Part shown: positions 1-5,564 of the stretch, piece after piece
How the letters are laid out: each line of letters begins with the position of its first letter
Numbering within the stretch: the stretch's first letter is position 1
Source of the DNA: Bacillota bacterium
Lineage (GTDB): Bacteria > Bacillota > Clostridia > Peptostreptococcales > Acidaminobacteraceae
Length of the DNA stretch: 5,653 nt
Assembly (NCBI GenBank): GCA_030529205.1
Contig: JAUMXJ010000083.1
Span: 1 to 5,653, forward strand
Direction: 5' to 3'
Program-made: the position numbers and the translations under genes
The notes under the pieces: model-generated
The model's input: the letters and a program-made list of their open reading frames with translations, nothing else
What the model was told of the DNA's origin: nothing
Databases searched by the model: none

Positions 1-1352
1 AGAGACACGGCAAACCACACCTTGTATCGGGAAAGGAACCCGATGTTTTTTGTCTTTTGTATCTTACTGCCGTAAAGTGCCGGAGATTTTACAAAACCGA
101 CCGACAAATCGAGAAGATAATGCGTAATCACCACCGCCGTAATCATCGATGCCACGATACCGAGCATCAATGTAACCGCAAAGCCTTTAATCGGACCGTC
201 TCCGAAATAGAAGAGCACAAGTGCGGCAATGAAGGTGGTTGTATTGGAGTCGACAACCGTCGACATGGCGCGCTTGAATCCCGCGCTGATTGATGCGCGA
301 ATGGATTTCTGATTGGCGAGCTCTTCTTTGATTCTTTCAAATATGATGACATTCGCATCGACCGCCATACCGAATGAAATGACGATACCTGCAATTCCAG
401 GAAGAGTCAGGGTGGCATCGAACATCAACATACCGTAAATGATGATGAGGGCGTAGATTGAAAGCGTTACAGCCGCAATCAGCCCGGGATATTTATAAGT
501 GAGCAGCATGAAAACGGCAACTGCAATCAGACCGACCAGAGCCGCCTTGACAGCGGAATTGAATGCATCGAGTCCGAGAGTCGGCCCCACTTCTGAAATG
601 TATGCCTCTTCGAGCACAACCGGAAGCGCTCCTCCCCTAATCAGGAGAGCGAGATTGTTTGCCGTTTCGATTGTGAAACTGCCGTCGATAATTCCCTTTC
701 CGTCCGGAACAACACTGCTGACAACAGGAGCGGAGACGACTTCACCGTCCAGCACGATTGCAATCTGGACTTGTCTTCCGTTTGCCGCTTCGAGTTCTTT
801 TGCCTTCTGAGTCGCATTTTTGAACAATTCGGCACCTACACCGTCAAAACTGAGTCCTACCGCGGGATTCCCGTATGCATTTTGCGAAAGATAAGCATCC
901 GCAATATTCTCACCGGTCATCACCGACTCGTATTCAAAATCAGTTTTCTTCATTCCCGTTCCCGCAAATGAGCCGGGTTTTACCAGAAGAAACTCAAGCT
1001 GAGCGGTCTTACCGATAAGCTTCACCGCTTCCGTTGCATTGTCGACGCCCGGAAGCTCGATTCTTATGCGATTTTCTCCTTGTTTTGTGATCACGGGCTC
1101 GGTCAATCCCAATTGATTGATTCTTCTGCTTAGGATGTTGATGGTCTGGTTGACCGCAGCTTCCATATTTCCATCCGTCTTCGCCTCGTACACCACAACA
1201 ACCCCGCCCTTGATGTCAAGGCCGAGCTTCAGCTGATCTCGCACACTGCGCATTTCGAAATTGCCGATTTTAATGCCTTGAAACGACACAAAATAAGCAC
1301 ATGCAGTGAGCACGATAATCAAAAAGAAAATAAAAATATTTTTCTTTTTCAT
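1..1352 (-). CDS. secDF: Protein translocase subunit SecDF (SecD part plus start of SecF part), 3' end outside the window
   Basis: Membrane accessory of the SecYEG translocon that uses the proton gradient to help pull preproteins out of the cell. The frame is open for 450 codons from the ATG at 1350-1352 to the window edge. Visible parts: an N-terminal membrane helix (about 6-22); the SecD signature LGLDIKGG at 43-50; an extracytoplasmic domain to about 265; further helices from about 270; the family motif GIAGIVISFGMAVDANVIIF around 318-337, including the conserved Asp of the proton path; and a segment with VVDSNTTTF near 360. Past the point where stand-alone SecD normally ends, the frame continues without a stop into SRYKVWFAVS (441-450), which resembles the start of SecF, so this is probably a fused SecDF. 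A GGAGGA Shine-Dalgarno sequence (1356-1361) lies 3 nt before the ATG. The gene follows scfB after about 150 nt. The SecD assignment is firm; fusion rests on the missing stop and the SecF-like start. Confidence 0.93.
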   Translation of the reverse strand, partial: MKKKNIFIFFLIIVLTACAYFVSFQGIKIGNFEMRSVRDQLKLGLDIKGGVVVVYEAKTDGNMEAAVNQTINILSRRINQLGLTEPVITKQGENRIRIELPGVDNATEAVKLIGKTAQLEFLLVKPGSFAGTGMKKTDFEYESVMTGENIADAYLSQNAYGNPAVGLSFDGVGAELFKNATQKAKELEAANGRQVQIAIVLDGEVVSAPVVSSVVPDGKGIIDGSFTIETANNLALLIRGGALPVVLEEAYISEVGPTLGLDAFNSAVKAALVGLIAVAVFMLLTYKYPGLIAAVTLSIYALIIIYGMLMFDATLTLPGIAGIVISFGMAVDANVIIFERIKEELANQKSIRASISAGFKRAMSTVVDSNTTTFIAALVLFYFGDGPIKGFAVTLMLGIVASMITAVVITHYLLDLSVGFVKSPALYGSKIQKTKNIGFLSRYKVWFAVS

Positions 1353-1394
1353 GTTTCCTCCAGATACATTAAATTATTCCTTGCACATTGATAC

Positions 1395-1425
1395 ATTATA
1401 CGCTAAATTCAATCATTTTGGTCAT
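1395..1425 (-). promoter_or_regulatory. Likely promoter of secDF
   Basis: A perfect TATAAT -10 box on the minus strand (1395-1400) is preceded, after 19 bp, by ATGACC (1420-1425), a 4/6 match to TTGACA. The spacing is longer than ideal, so the -35 call is weak. Predicted transcription would begin near 1388, giving a leader of about 36 nt before the secDF ATG. This would let secDF be expressed separately from yajC-scfA-scfB. Confidence 0.55.
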
Positions 1426-1439
1426 AAAAATGACAAATG
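1414..1439. repeat. Imperfect inverted repeat at the secDF promoter
   Basis: GTCAT (1421-1425), an AAAA spacer and ATGAC (1430-1434) form a perfect short dyad. It extends imperfectly to CATTT (1414-1418) and AAATG (1435-1439) with unpaired bases between. It overlaps the proposed -35 of secDF, so it could be an operator. No T-tract follows, so it is not a terminator. The region is AT-rich and a chance dyad is possible. Confidence 0.3.
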
Positions 1440-1457
1440 CAAGTCGACGCCTCAACC

Positions 1458-1479
1458 TCGAAGAAGCTCGGCTTTTCGA
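1458..1479 (-). other. Hairpin downstream of scfB, no T-tract
   Basis: TCGAA-G-AAGC (1458-1467) pairs with GCTTTTCGA (1471-1479) as nine base pairs with one bulged G and a three-base loop. It starts about 25 nt past the scfB stop codon. No run of T follows on either strand, so it is not a standard intrinsic terminator. It may protect the 3' end of the scfB message or assist Rho-type termination. The remaining sequence of the scfB-secDF gap holds no recognisable gene. Confidence 0.35.
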
Positions 1480-1504
1480 AAACAATGTCTTGAAGCCTCT
1501 ATTT

Positions 1505-2857
1505 CTATTCCGCTTCCAATTCTTCGAGTTTTCTTTTTCCGTAAAGATAAATGCCGCACTCGATACGCTTTTTCTCCATCTTGCACCCCATTCGATACGG
1601 AACCATAATGTCGGCGTTCATATTGTACGCATTGGCGTGACAGCCTCCCGAGCAGTAGTACTTCGCCCAACAGCTCTTGCACTCCTCTTTTTCGAGAGCA
1701 CTCGCCTTCCCGAACTTCTCGACCTTTTCGAGCATTTCCGGTGAAATGCCGTTGAAGACATCTCCGAGTTTAAACTCATCATTTCCGACAAACTGATGAC
1801 AAGGATAAATATCTCCTGTCGGTGTGACGGCAAGATAATCCAACCCCGCACCGCAACCGGAAATCCGTTTGATCATGCACGGTCCTTGGTCGAAATTGAC
1901 ATTGAAGTGAAAAAAATTGTAATCTCTGCGGTTTGCAAGGTCTTCCGCAAGCGCTTCGTACTGAGCGAAAATTTCTTCGAGCTGATTCTCTCTCAGTGCG
2001 TACGGCTTGCTCGGCTCCGTCACAACAGGTTCGACGGAAATATTCTCAAAACCGAGCCCCGCCATGTGCTTGACATCTTCAAAGAAGTCGGCATTGTCCG
2101 CGGTGAACGTTCCTCGCAAGTAGTACATTTTATCGCCGCGTTTTTCGATGAGCCTTTTAAACTTCGGAATAATCAGATCATGTGTGCCTCCTCCGCCCGG
2201 AAGCGGTCTCATGCTGTCATTGATCTCTTTTCGTCCGTCCAGACTCATCACGACATTGTCCATATGTTCATTGATATAATCGATTTTCTCGTCATCCAGG
2301 AGAAGACCGTTTGTCGTTATCGTAAACCTGAAATGCTTGTTGTGCTTGACTTCGAGCTCCCTTCCGTATGCGACAAGCTGCTTGACCACACCGAAGTTCA
2401 TCAGCGGTTCTCCTCCGAAAAAATCCACTTCCAGATTTCTTCTGCCTTCCGACCCCTTTACCAAAAAGTCGAACGCCGCTTTCCCCACTTCAAACGGCAT
2501 TAAATGCCTTGCTCCTTCATATTCCCCTTGCGAGGCAAAACAGTACTTACAACGCATGTTGCAGTCATGTGCCACGTTCAGGCACAAAGCCTTCACCGTG
2601 CGCTTGAAATCGGGTGCGACAGAAAACAATTGCTTCGCGTACAGAAGTTCATTTTCAATCAATTCATCGATTTCCGAAATTGCCTCTTTGATTTCTTTTT
2701 CTTCATACTTGTCCAATAATCGTTTCACGGTATCGACCGCCGACTGCGCCGGATAGTAGTCGAGTGCATCGAATACGATTTCCTCCACCATGTGTATGGC
2801 TCCGCTGTCGACGTCGAGGACAAAGTACAGTCCGCCTTGCGCGAACTTATGTATCAT
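1505..2857 (-). CDS. scfB: Thioether crosslink-forming SCIFF peptide maturase (radical SAM/SPASM enzyme)
   Basis: Cytosolic radical SAM enzyme predicted to modify the ScfA peptide encoded just upstream, making thioether links from Cys side chains (known for characterised SCIFF maturases such as CteB; inferred here). The 450-residue protein starts MIHKFAQGGLYFVLDVDSG, typical of the family. Its first 80 or so residues correspond to the precursor-binding RRE region. The core holds the 4Fe-4S motif CNMRCKYC (Cys99, 103, 106) and FFGGEP (146-151), which helps bind S-adenosylmethionine. The C-terminal SPASM region carries cysteines for two auxiliary clusters: Cys327, 335 and 353, then CKSC (393/396), Cys402, Cys406, Cys425 and Cys434. 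The length is usual for the family and all expected cysteines are present, so it should be active. GGAGG (2862-2866) lies 4 nt before the ATG. The gene sits behind an intrinsic terminator and probably depends on readthrough. Confidence 0.96.
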   Translation of the reverse strand: MIHKFAQGGLYFVLDVDSGAIHMVEEIVFDALDYYPAQSAVDTVKRLLDKYEEKEIKEAISEIDELIENELLYAKQLFSVAPDFKRTVKALCLNVAHDCNMRCKYCFASQGEYEGARHLMPFEVGKAAFDFLVKGSEGRRNLEVDFFGGEPLMNFGVVKQLVAYGRELEVKHNKHFRFTITTNGLLLDDEKIDYINEHMDNVVMSLDGRKEINDSMRPLPGGGGTHDLIIPKFKRLIEKRGDKMYYLRGTFTADNADFFEDVKHMAGLGFENISVEPVVTEPSKPYALRENQLEEIFAQYEALAEDLANRRDYNFFHFNVNFDQGPCMIKRISGCGAGLDYLAVTPTGDIYPCHQFVGNDEFKLGDVFNGISPEMLEKVEKFGKASALEKEECKSCWAKYYCSGGCHANAYNMNADIMVPYRMGCKMEKKRIECGIYLYGKRKLEELEAE

Positions 2858-2872
2858 ACTGCCTCCGCTTCT

Positions 2873-2899
2873 AAAAAAGCATCCCTTAAAGGGACGCTT
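2873..2899 (-). terminator. Intrinsic terminator or attenuator between scfA and scfB
   Basis: On the minus strand, AAGCGTCCCT (2890-2899) and AGGGATGCTT (2877-2886) form a ten-base-pair stem with one G-U pair and a three-base loop. A run of six T (2873-2878) overlaps the end of the stem and extends four bases past it. The stem begins 2 nt after the scfA stop codon and the T-tract ends 6 nt before the scfB Shine-Dalgarno sequence. No promoter is evident between it and scfB, so scfB is probably transcribed by partial readthrough, giving much more peptide message than enzyme message. Confidence 0.9.
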
Positions 2900-2901
2900 C
2901 G

Positions 2902-3042
2902 TTATTTTTGAATGTTCTCACAAGTCTGGTTTCCGACTGTGCAGGATGTCTTACAAGCCGACTGACACGATGTCTGACACTCTCCGCAGCCTGTGTGCAC
3001 TCCCGTTCTCATTCTTTTGAAAATGGTCTTGATTTTCTTCAT
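2902..3042 (-). CDS. scfA: SCIFF precursor peptide (six cysteines in about forty-five residues)
   Basis: Precursor of a ribosomally made, post-translationally modified peptide, the substrate of ScfB. It has 46 residues: a basic leader of about 18 residues starting MKKIKTIFKR, then a core with all six cysteines (19, 22, 26, 30, 34, 41), including GCGECQTSC, QSACKTSC and TVGNQTC. This core pattern is diagnostic for the family. Thr24, Thr32, Thr35 and Thr40 are candidate thioether acceptors, since a Cys-Thr link is known in the Clostridium thermocellum homologue. The frame extends further upstream, but the ATG at 3040-3042 is chosen because it gives the family N-terminus and has GGAGG (3048-3052) 5 nt before it; a longer form would overlap yajC. 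It starts 20 nt after yajC and is followed at once by a terminator. No leader peptidase or exporter is seen in the window. The biological role of SCIFF peptides is not settled. Confidence 0.96.
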   Translation of the reverse strand: MKKIKTIFKRMRTGVHTGCGECQTSCQSACKTSCTVGNQTCENIQK

Positions 3043-3062
3043 TGTATCCTCCCTCCTCTTGT

Positions 3063-3338
3063 TTATTCCATAGAAGAACCTGTTTCTCTCTTTGAGGTCG
3101 AGCTCACAGCCCATTTTTTGATTCTGAGCCTTGTGCCTTCACACTCAAAAATATATTCATCTTCAAGAATTTCAACAATAGTACCGGTATAACCGCCGAT
3201 GGTGATCAGCGTATCTCCAACAGAAATCGCTTTGTGCATTTCCTGAACCTGTTTGCTTCTCTTTTTCTGCGAGAAGATAGAAAGAGCCATCATTGCGATC
3301 AACGCAATCGGCAATACCCAAAAAATTCCGTCGCCCAT
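3063..3338 (-). CDS. yajC: Preprotein translocase subunit YajC
   Basis: Small single-span membrane protein that associates with SecDF in the Sec translocon; it is usually not essential. The 91-residue product has one N-terminal hydrophobic helix (about 5-22), then the basic SQKKRSKQVQEM stretch (23-34) and the conserved soluble signature ISVGDTLITIGGYTGTIVEI (about 38-57). The C-terminal tail is Ser/Lys-rich. The length is normal for the family. The start ATG (3336-3338) has a G-run, GGGGG (3344-3348), 5 nt upstream as a serviceable ribosome binding site. It is the first gene of the yajC-scfA-scfB unit, directly behind a strong promoter. Its presence here, with secDF after scfB, places the SCIFF genes inside a Sec accessory cluster. 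Confidence 0.95.
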   Translation of the reverse strand: MGDGIFWVLPIALIAMMALSIFSQKKRSKQVQEMHKAISVGDTLITIGGYTGTIVEILEDEYIFECEGTRLRIKKWAVSSTSKRETGSSME

Positions 3339-3359
3339 AAATACCCCCTAAACTAGGTC

Positions 3360-3389
3360 ATTATATCACAGCTTTCCTGCGACACGCAA
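3360..3389 (-). promoter_or_regulatory. Promoter of the yajC-scfA-scfB operon
   Basis: A perfect TATAAT -10 (3360-3365) carries a TG extension one base upstream (TGATATAAT), which compensates for a weak -35. The best -35 is TTGCGT (3384-3389), a 3/6 match to TTGACA at 18 bp spacing. Transcription should start near 3352, leaving a very short leader (about 14 nt) before yajC. Confidence 0.75.
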
Positions 3390-3424
3390 GCCGACGGATG
3401 CACGATGATGCAGCCGCCGACTGC
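3386..3424 (-). other. Long imperfect hairpin between the YjiH-family gene and yajC
   Basis: The arms at 3386-3402 and 3409-3424 are complementary over about 15 pairs with two G-U pairs, one bulge and one mismatch, around a six-base loop. It begins 11 nt after the stop codon of the YjiH-family gene and its far arm overlaps the -35 of the yajC promoter. No T-tract follows on either strand, so it is not a canonical intrinsic terminator. It most likely ends or stabilises the YjiH-family transcript, or acts as a binding site at the yajC promoter. Confidence 0.55.
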
Positions 3425-3435
3425 AAAACAATTCT

Positions 3436-4764
3436 CTAAATCATCATATTGGTGTAGAGAAGCACAAACGGCCATGCGATTAAAATGGACAGTGCGACAC
3501 GCTCAAACCATATAATGAGATAATCGGTGAACTTAATCGGTATGTCCGTTCCCATCATACAAGGAATCGAAGCGGAGAAAAACAGAATTTCGGAAACGCA
3601 GGTAATCGCGACGACCAACCTTGTCGCAACCGCCGCTTCCGCAACAATCGGAGCCGGCAGGAACATTTCCGCTATGCTGGTCGCAAGGGCTTTCCCCGCA
3701 AGAACCGGTTCAGGAAGTCCGATTATCCATGTAAACGGAGTGAATGCGTATCCGATAATATCGAACACCGGTGTATACTTCGCAATAATCAGTCCGAGTC
3801 CGCCGATCGCCATAAGTGAAGGGGCGATGCCGATTGCGAGCTTGACTCCGTCGATCAGATTGTTCTTCACGCTTTCGAAAAGTGTCGGTGCAGTCCTACA
3901 GACATTCATCGCCTCTGAAAACGCCACTTTGAATTTGTTATGCGGAACATCTTTTTCCACATCCCCGGCTTTTCCCTCGATATAAAGCTCCGGTTTGGCG
4001 GAAAGCGGATAAATGCGCGCGGTAATCGCGGTGACGACGAAGGTGACGATGACGGTCGTCCAGAAATAGAAATTCCAATGCTCCATAAAGCCGAGTGTCT
4101 TTGCCACAATAATCATAAATGTTGCGGACACGGTGGAAAACCCTGTCGCGATAATAGCAGCTTCACGAGCGGTATACTTGCCTTCCTTGTAGACTTTATT
4201 GGTAATGAGCAATGCGACGGAATAGCTTCCCACGAAAGATGCGACCGCATCGATAGCACTTCTTCCGGGCGTTCTCCAAAGAGGTTTCATAATCGGTCTC
4301 ATAAATACACCGACGAATTCCATCAGTCCGTACCCGATGATAAATGCGAGGAATACGGAGCCCACCGGAACAATGGTTGTCACCGGAACGACGATTTTCC
4401 CGTAAATGAACGGGAGCATTCCCTTTTCAAGCAATTCTGCCGGCCCGAATTGGAACACCGTCATGAAAGCAAACGGAATTGCCAGAATATTGATGACGGA
4501 GAACACCATTTTGACCTTGGATTTTTTCCAAGATCCTGTAAAAAACGGAAACACCACGCCGATACAGCAGAGCAGCAAACCCCAGAACTTGGCATAGTGC
4601 GGAATTTGCTGAATCCATCCCACAATGTGGTCCAGCGGAATGGTCTTCTTCCCGATTTGGATCGGGATAAAGAACATAAAAATTCCAATCAAGCTGAAAA
4701 CGATAAATTTGGCCAGATTCATCGAATCATAACCTTGCGACATTTTGGACTTGTTTTCGCTCAT
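3436..4764 (-). CDS. YjiH family membrane protein with nucleoside-recognition (Gate) domain
   Basis: Polytopic inner-membrane protein of the YjiH family, a presumed transporter or gate whose substrate is unknown. The 442 residues contain about ten hydrophobic segments, for example near 18-35, 58-76, 86-105, 122-147, 172-188, 203-222, 232-250, 305-325, 382-400 and 413-438. The Gate domain spans roughly 134-250, with PGRSAIDAVASFVGSYSVAL and the polar helix end ATGFSTVSATF (206-216) typical of the family. A conserved-looking second half carries GKALATSIAEMFLPAPIVAE (357-376). The start ATG (4762-4764) has AAGGAG (4771-4776) 6 nt upstream. It has its own promoter at 4831-4859, so it is probably a single-gene unit between the thiol oxidoreductase and yajC. 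Homologues in other bacteria are often near peptidase genes, which hints at a peptide or nucleoside substrate; nothing here tests this. Confidence 0.88.
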   Translation of the reverse strand: MSENKSKMSQGYDSMNLAKFIVFSLIGIFMFFIPIQIGKKTIPLDHIVGWIQQIPHYAKFWGLLLCCIGVVFPFFTGSWKKSKVKMVFSVINILAIPFAFMTVFQFGPAELLEKGMLPFIYGKIVVPVTTIVPVGSVFLAFIIGYGLMEFVGVFMRPIMKPLWRTPGRSAIDAVASFVGSYSVALLITNKVYKEGKYTAREAAIIATGFSTVSATFMIIVAKTLGFMEHWNFYFWTTVIVTFVVTAITARIYPLSAKPELYIEGKAGDVEKDVPHNKFKVAFSEAMNVCRTAPTLFESVKNNLIDGVKLAIGIAPSLMAIGGLGLIIAKYTPVFDIIGYAFTPFTWIIGLPEPVLAGKALATSIAEMFLPAPIVAEAAVATRLVVAITCVSEILFFSASIPCMMGTDIPIKFTDYLIIWFERVALSILIAWPFVLLYTNMMI

Positions 4765-4807
4765 TCTCTTCTCCTTCTCATTTAAAAATTAGTTGCAATG
4801 CCGTAAT

Positions 4808-4845
4808 AAAAAAGACATATAACCACTTTAAGTGTAGTATATGCC
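4808..4845 (-). terminator. Intrinsic terminator of the thiol-oxidoreductase transcript
   Basis: On the minus strand, GGCATATA (4838-4845) pairs with TATATGTC (4814-4821). After a small internal loop, CACT pairs with AGTG around a TAA loop. Six T (4808-4813) follow directly. It lies about 33 nt past the stop codon at 4878. The plus-strand reading is also followed by a T-rich stretch (4846-4852), so some bidirectional activity is possible. It overlaps the promoter of the next gene. Confidence 0.75.
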
Positions 4846-4859
4846 TTCTTTTCTGTCAA
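4831..4859 (-). promoter_or_regulatory. Promoter of the YjiH-family gene
   Basis: A perfect TTGACA -35 (4854-4859) and TACACT -10 (4831-4836, a 4/6 match to TATAAT) are separated by the ideal 17 bp. Transcription should begin near 4824, leaving a leader of about 60 nt. The -10 lies inside the upstream terminator hairpin, so transcripts from this promoter lack its 5' arm and should not be terminated by it. Confidence 0.8.
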
Positions 4860-4877
4860 TCATATGCATAAAAATTC

Positions 4878-5543
4878 TTATATATTACTCATTCCATTCC
4901 AAAGTCCGTTTGACCCGGATTTCCGCCGGATATCTTCGAGAATCTGCTCAAGTCGGTCAAGCGGAAGCGCTCCCGAAACCTTGTATGTCCCGTCAATCAC
5001 CAGAGTCGGAACGGAATGCACTCCGTACTCCGCCGCGCGTTTGATATCGGCGCGCACCGCCCTCTCGGTCTCGCTATCGTAAAACTTTTCTTCCCAGCTC
5101 TTTACATCGACTCCCGTCTCCCGAACCGCTTCCTTCAGCACCGAAAAATCTTCTATATCTTGGTTTTCTACAAATAGTTTACACTGAATTCGATCAAAAG
5201 CATCCCAATAAGCGGATTCTCCTCCCAGCATCCCCGCCGCTTTTGCCGCAATCAGGGGAGCTTTTGACAGCGGAAAGTCAAAATTTGCGGATGCCATTCC
5301 CTCGATATTGAAGCGATGTGCATCGTCATTCCGATTCGCCTGCTCCCAGTGCGACAGCACCTCTTTCTTTACGGCTTTTCGGCTTCCGAACATGCGGATA
5401 AAATCCTCCTCCTCCCATCCGAGAGCAAAAGAACGATGCGTGATTTCGATGTCGGAGTGTCTCGATGCAAGGGTCCTCATACGTGCAGACATCGGAAAAC
5501 AAAAGCTGCATATCACATCATGAAAAAACTCGATTCTTAGCAT
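4878..5543 (-). CDS. DsbA family oxidoreductase, FrnE-like
   Basis: Thioredoxin-fold thiol-disulfide oxidoreductase of the FrnE-like branch of the DsbA family. The 221-residue protein starts directly with a beta strand, MLRIEFFHDVICSFCF, placing the CXXC active site (Cys12-Ser-Phe-Cys15) near the N-terminus. There is no signal peptide, so it is cytosolic, unlike secreted DsbA. A helical insertion (about 45-160) precedes the second half of the fold, where GVHSVPTLVIDGTYKVSGA (174-192) holds the expected cis-Pro (Pro179) and the family's terminal SGA motif. A third cysteine (Cys121) lies in the helical insert. Length is normal. The ATG is the first after an in-frame stop, with AGGGAG (5548-5553) 4 nt upstream. 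It closely follows another gene end (gap 21 nt), suggesting cotranscription. The substrate is unknown. Many FrnE-like proteins have CPWC; the CSFC here is a variant. Confidence 0.9.
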   Translation of the reverse strand: MLRIEFFHDVICSFCFPMSARMRTLASRHSDIEITHRSFALGWEEEDFIRMFGSRKAVKKEVLSHWEQANRNDDAHRFNIEGMASANFDFPLSKAPLIAAKAAGMLGGESAYWDAFDRIQCKLFVENQDIEDFSVLKEAVRETGVDVKSWEEKFYDSETERAVRADIKRAAEYGVHSVPTLVIDGTYKVSGALPLDRLEQILEDIRRKSGSNGLWNGMSNI

Positions 5544-5564
5544 ATCTCTCCCTATTTCAACTCC

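Noticed and set aside
499..971. Plus-strand open frames at 499-810 and 771-971
   Set aside because: Both lie opposite the SecD coding region, which shows clear family motifs; the plus-strand products are low-complexity, Ser/Thr/Ala-rich and unrecognisable.
1306..1744. Plus-strand open frames at 1306-1608 and 1388-1744
   Set aside because: They cross the scfB-secDF gap and run opposite two genuine genes, have no ribosome binding site and no recognisable protein features.
1796..2503. 235-codon open frame on the plus strand opposite scfB
   Set aside because: It lies wholly within scfB, has no family resemblance and no convincing ribosome binding site; it is an antisense shadow of a well-supported gene.
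2902..3042. ScfA as a metallothionein or ferredoxin-like protein because of its cysteines
   Set aside because: The cysteine spacing and surrounding residues match the SCIFF family exactly, and the cognate maturase gene is the next gene downstream.
2902..3114. Longer 70-residue form of ScfA starting inside yajC
   Set aside because: The extra N-terminus does not fit the SCIFF family length, would overlap yajC by about 50 nt, and lacks a good ribosome binding site, whereas the ATG at 3042 has GGAGG at ideal spacing.
3940..4785. 281-codon open frame on the plus strand opposite the YjiH-family gene
   Set aside because: The product is rich in His, Arg and Asn with no recognisable domain, while the opposite strand encodes a clear membrane protein with ribosome binding site and promoter. 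It is an antisense shadow.
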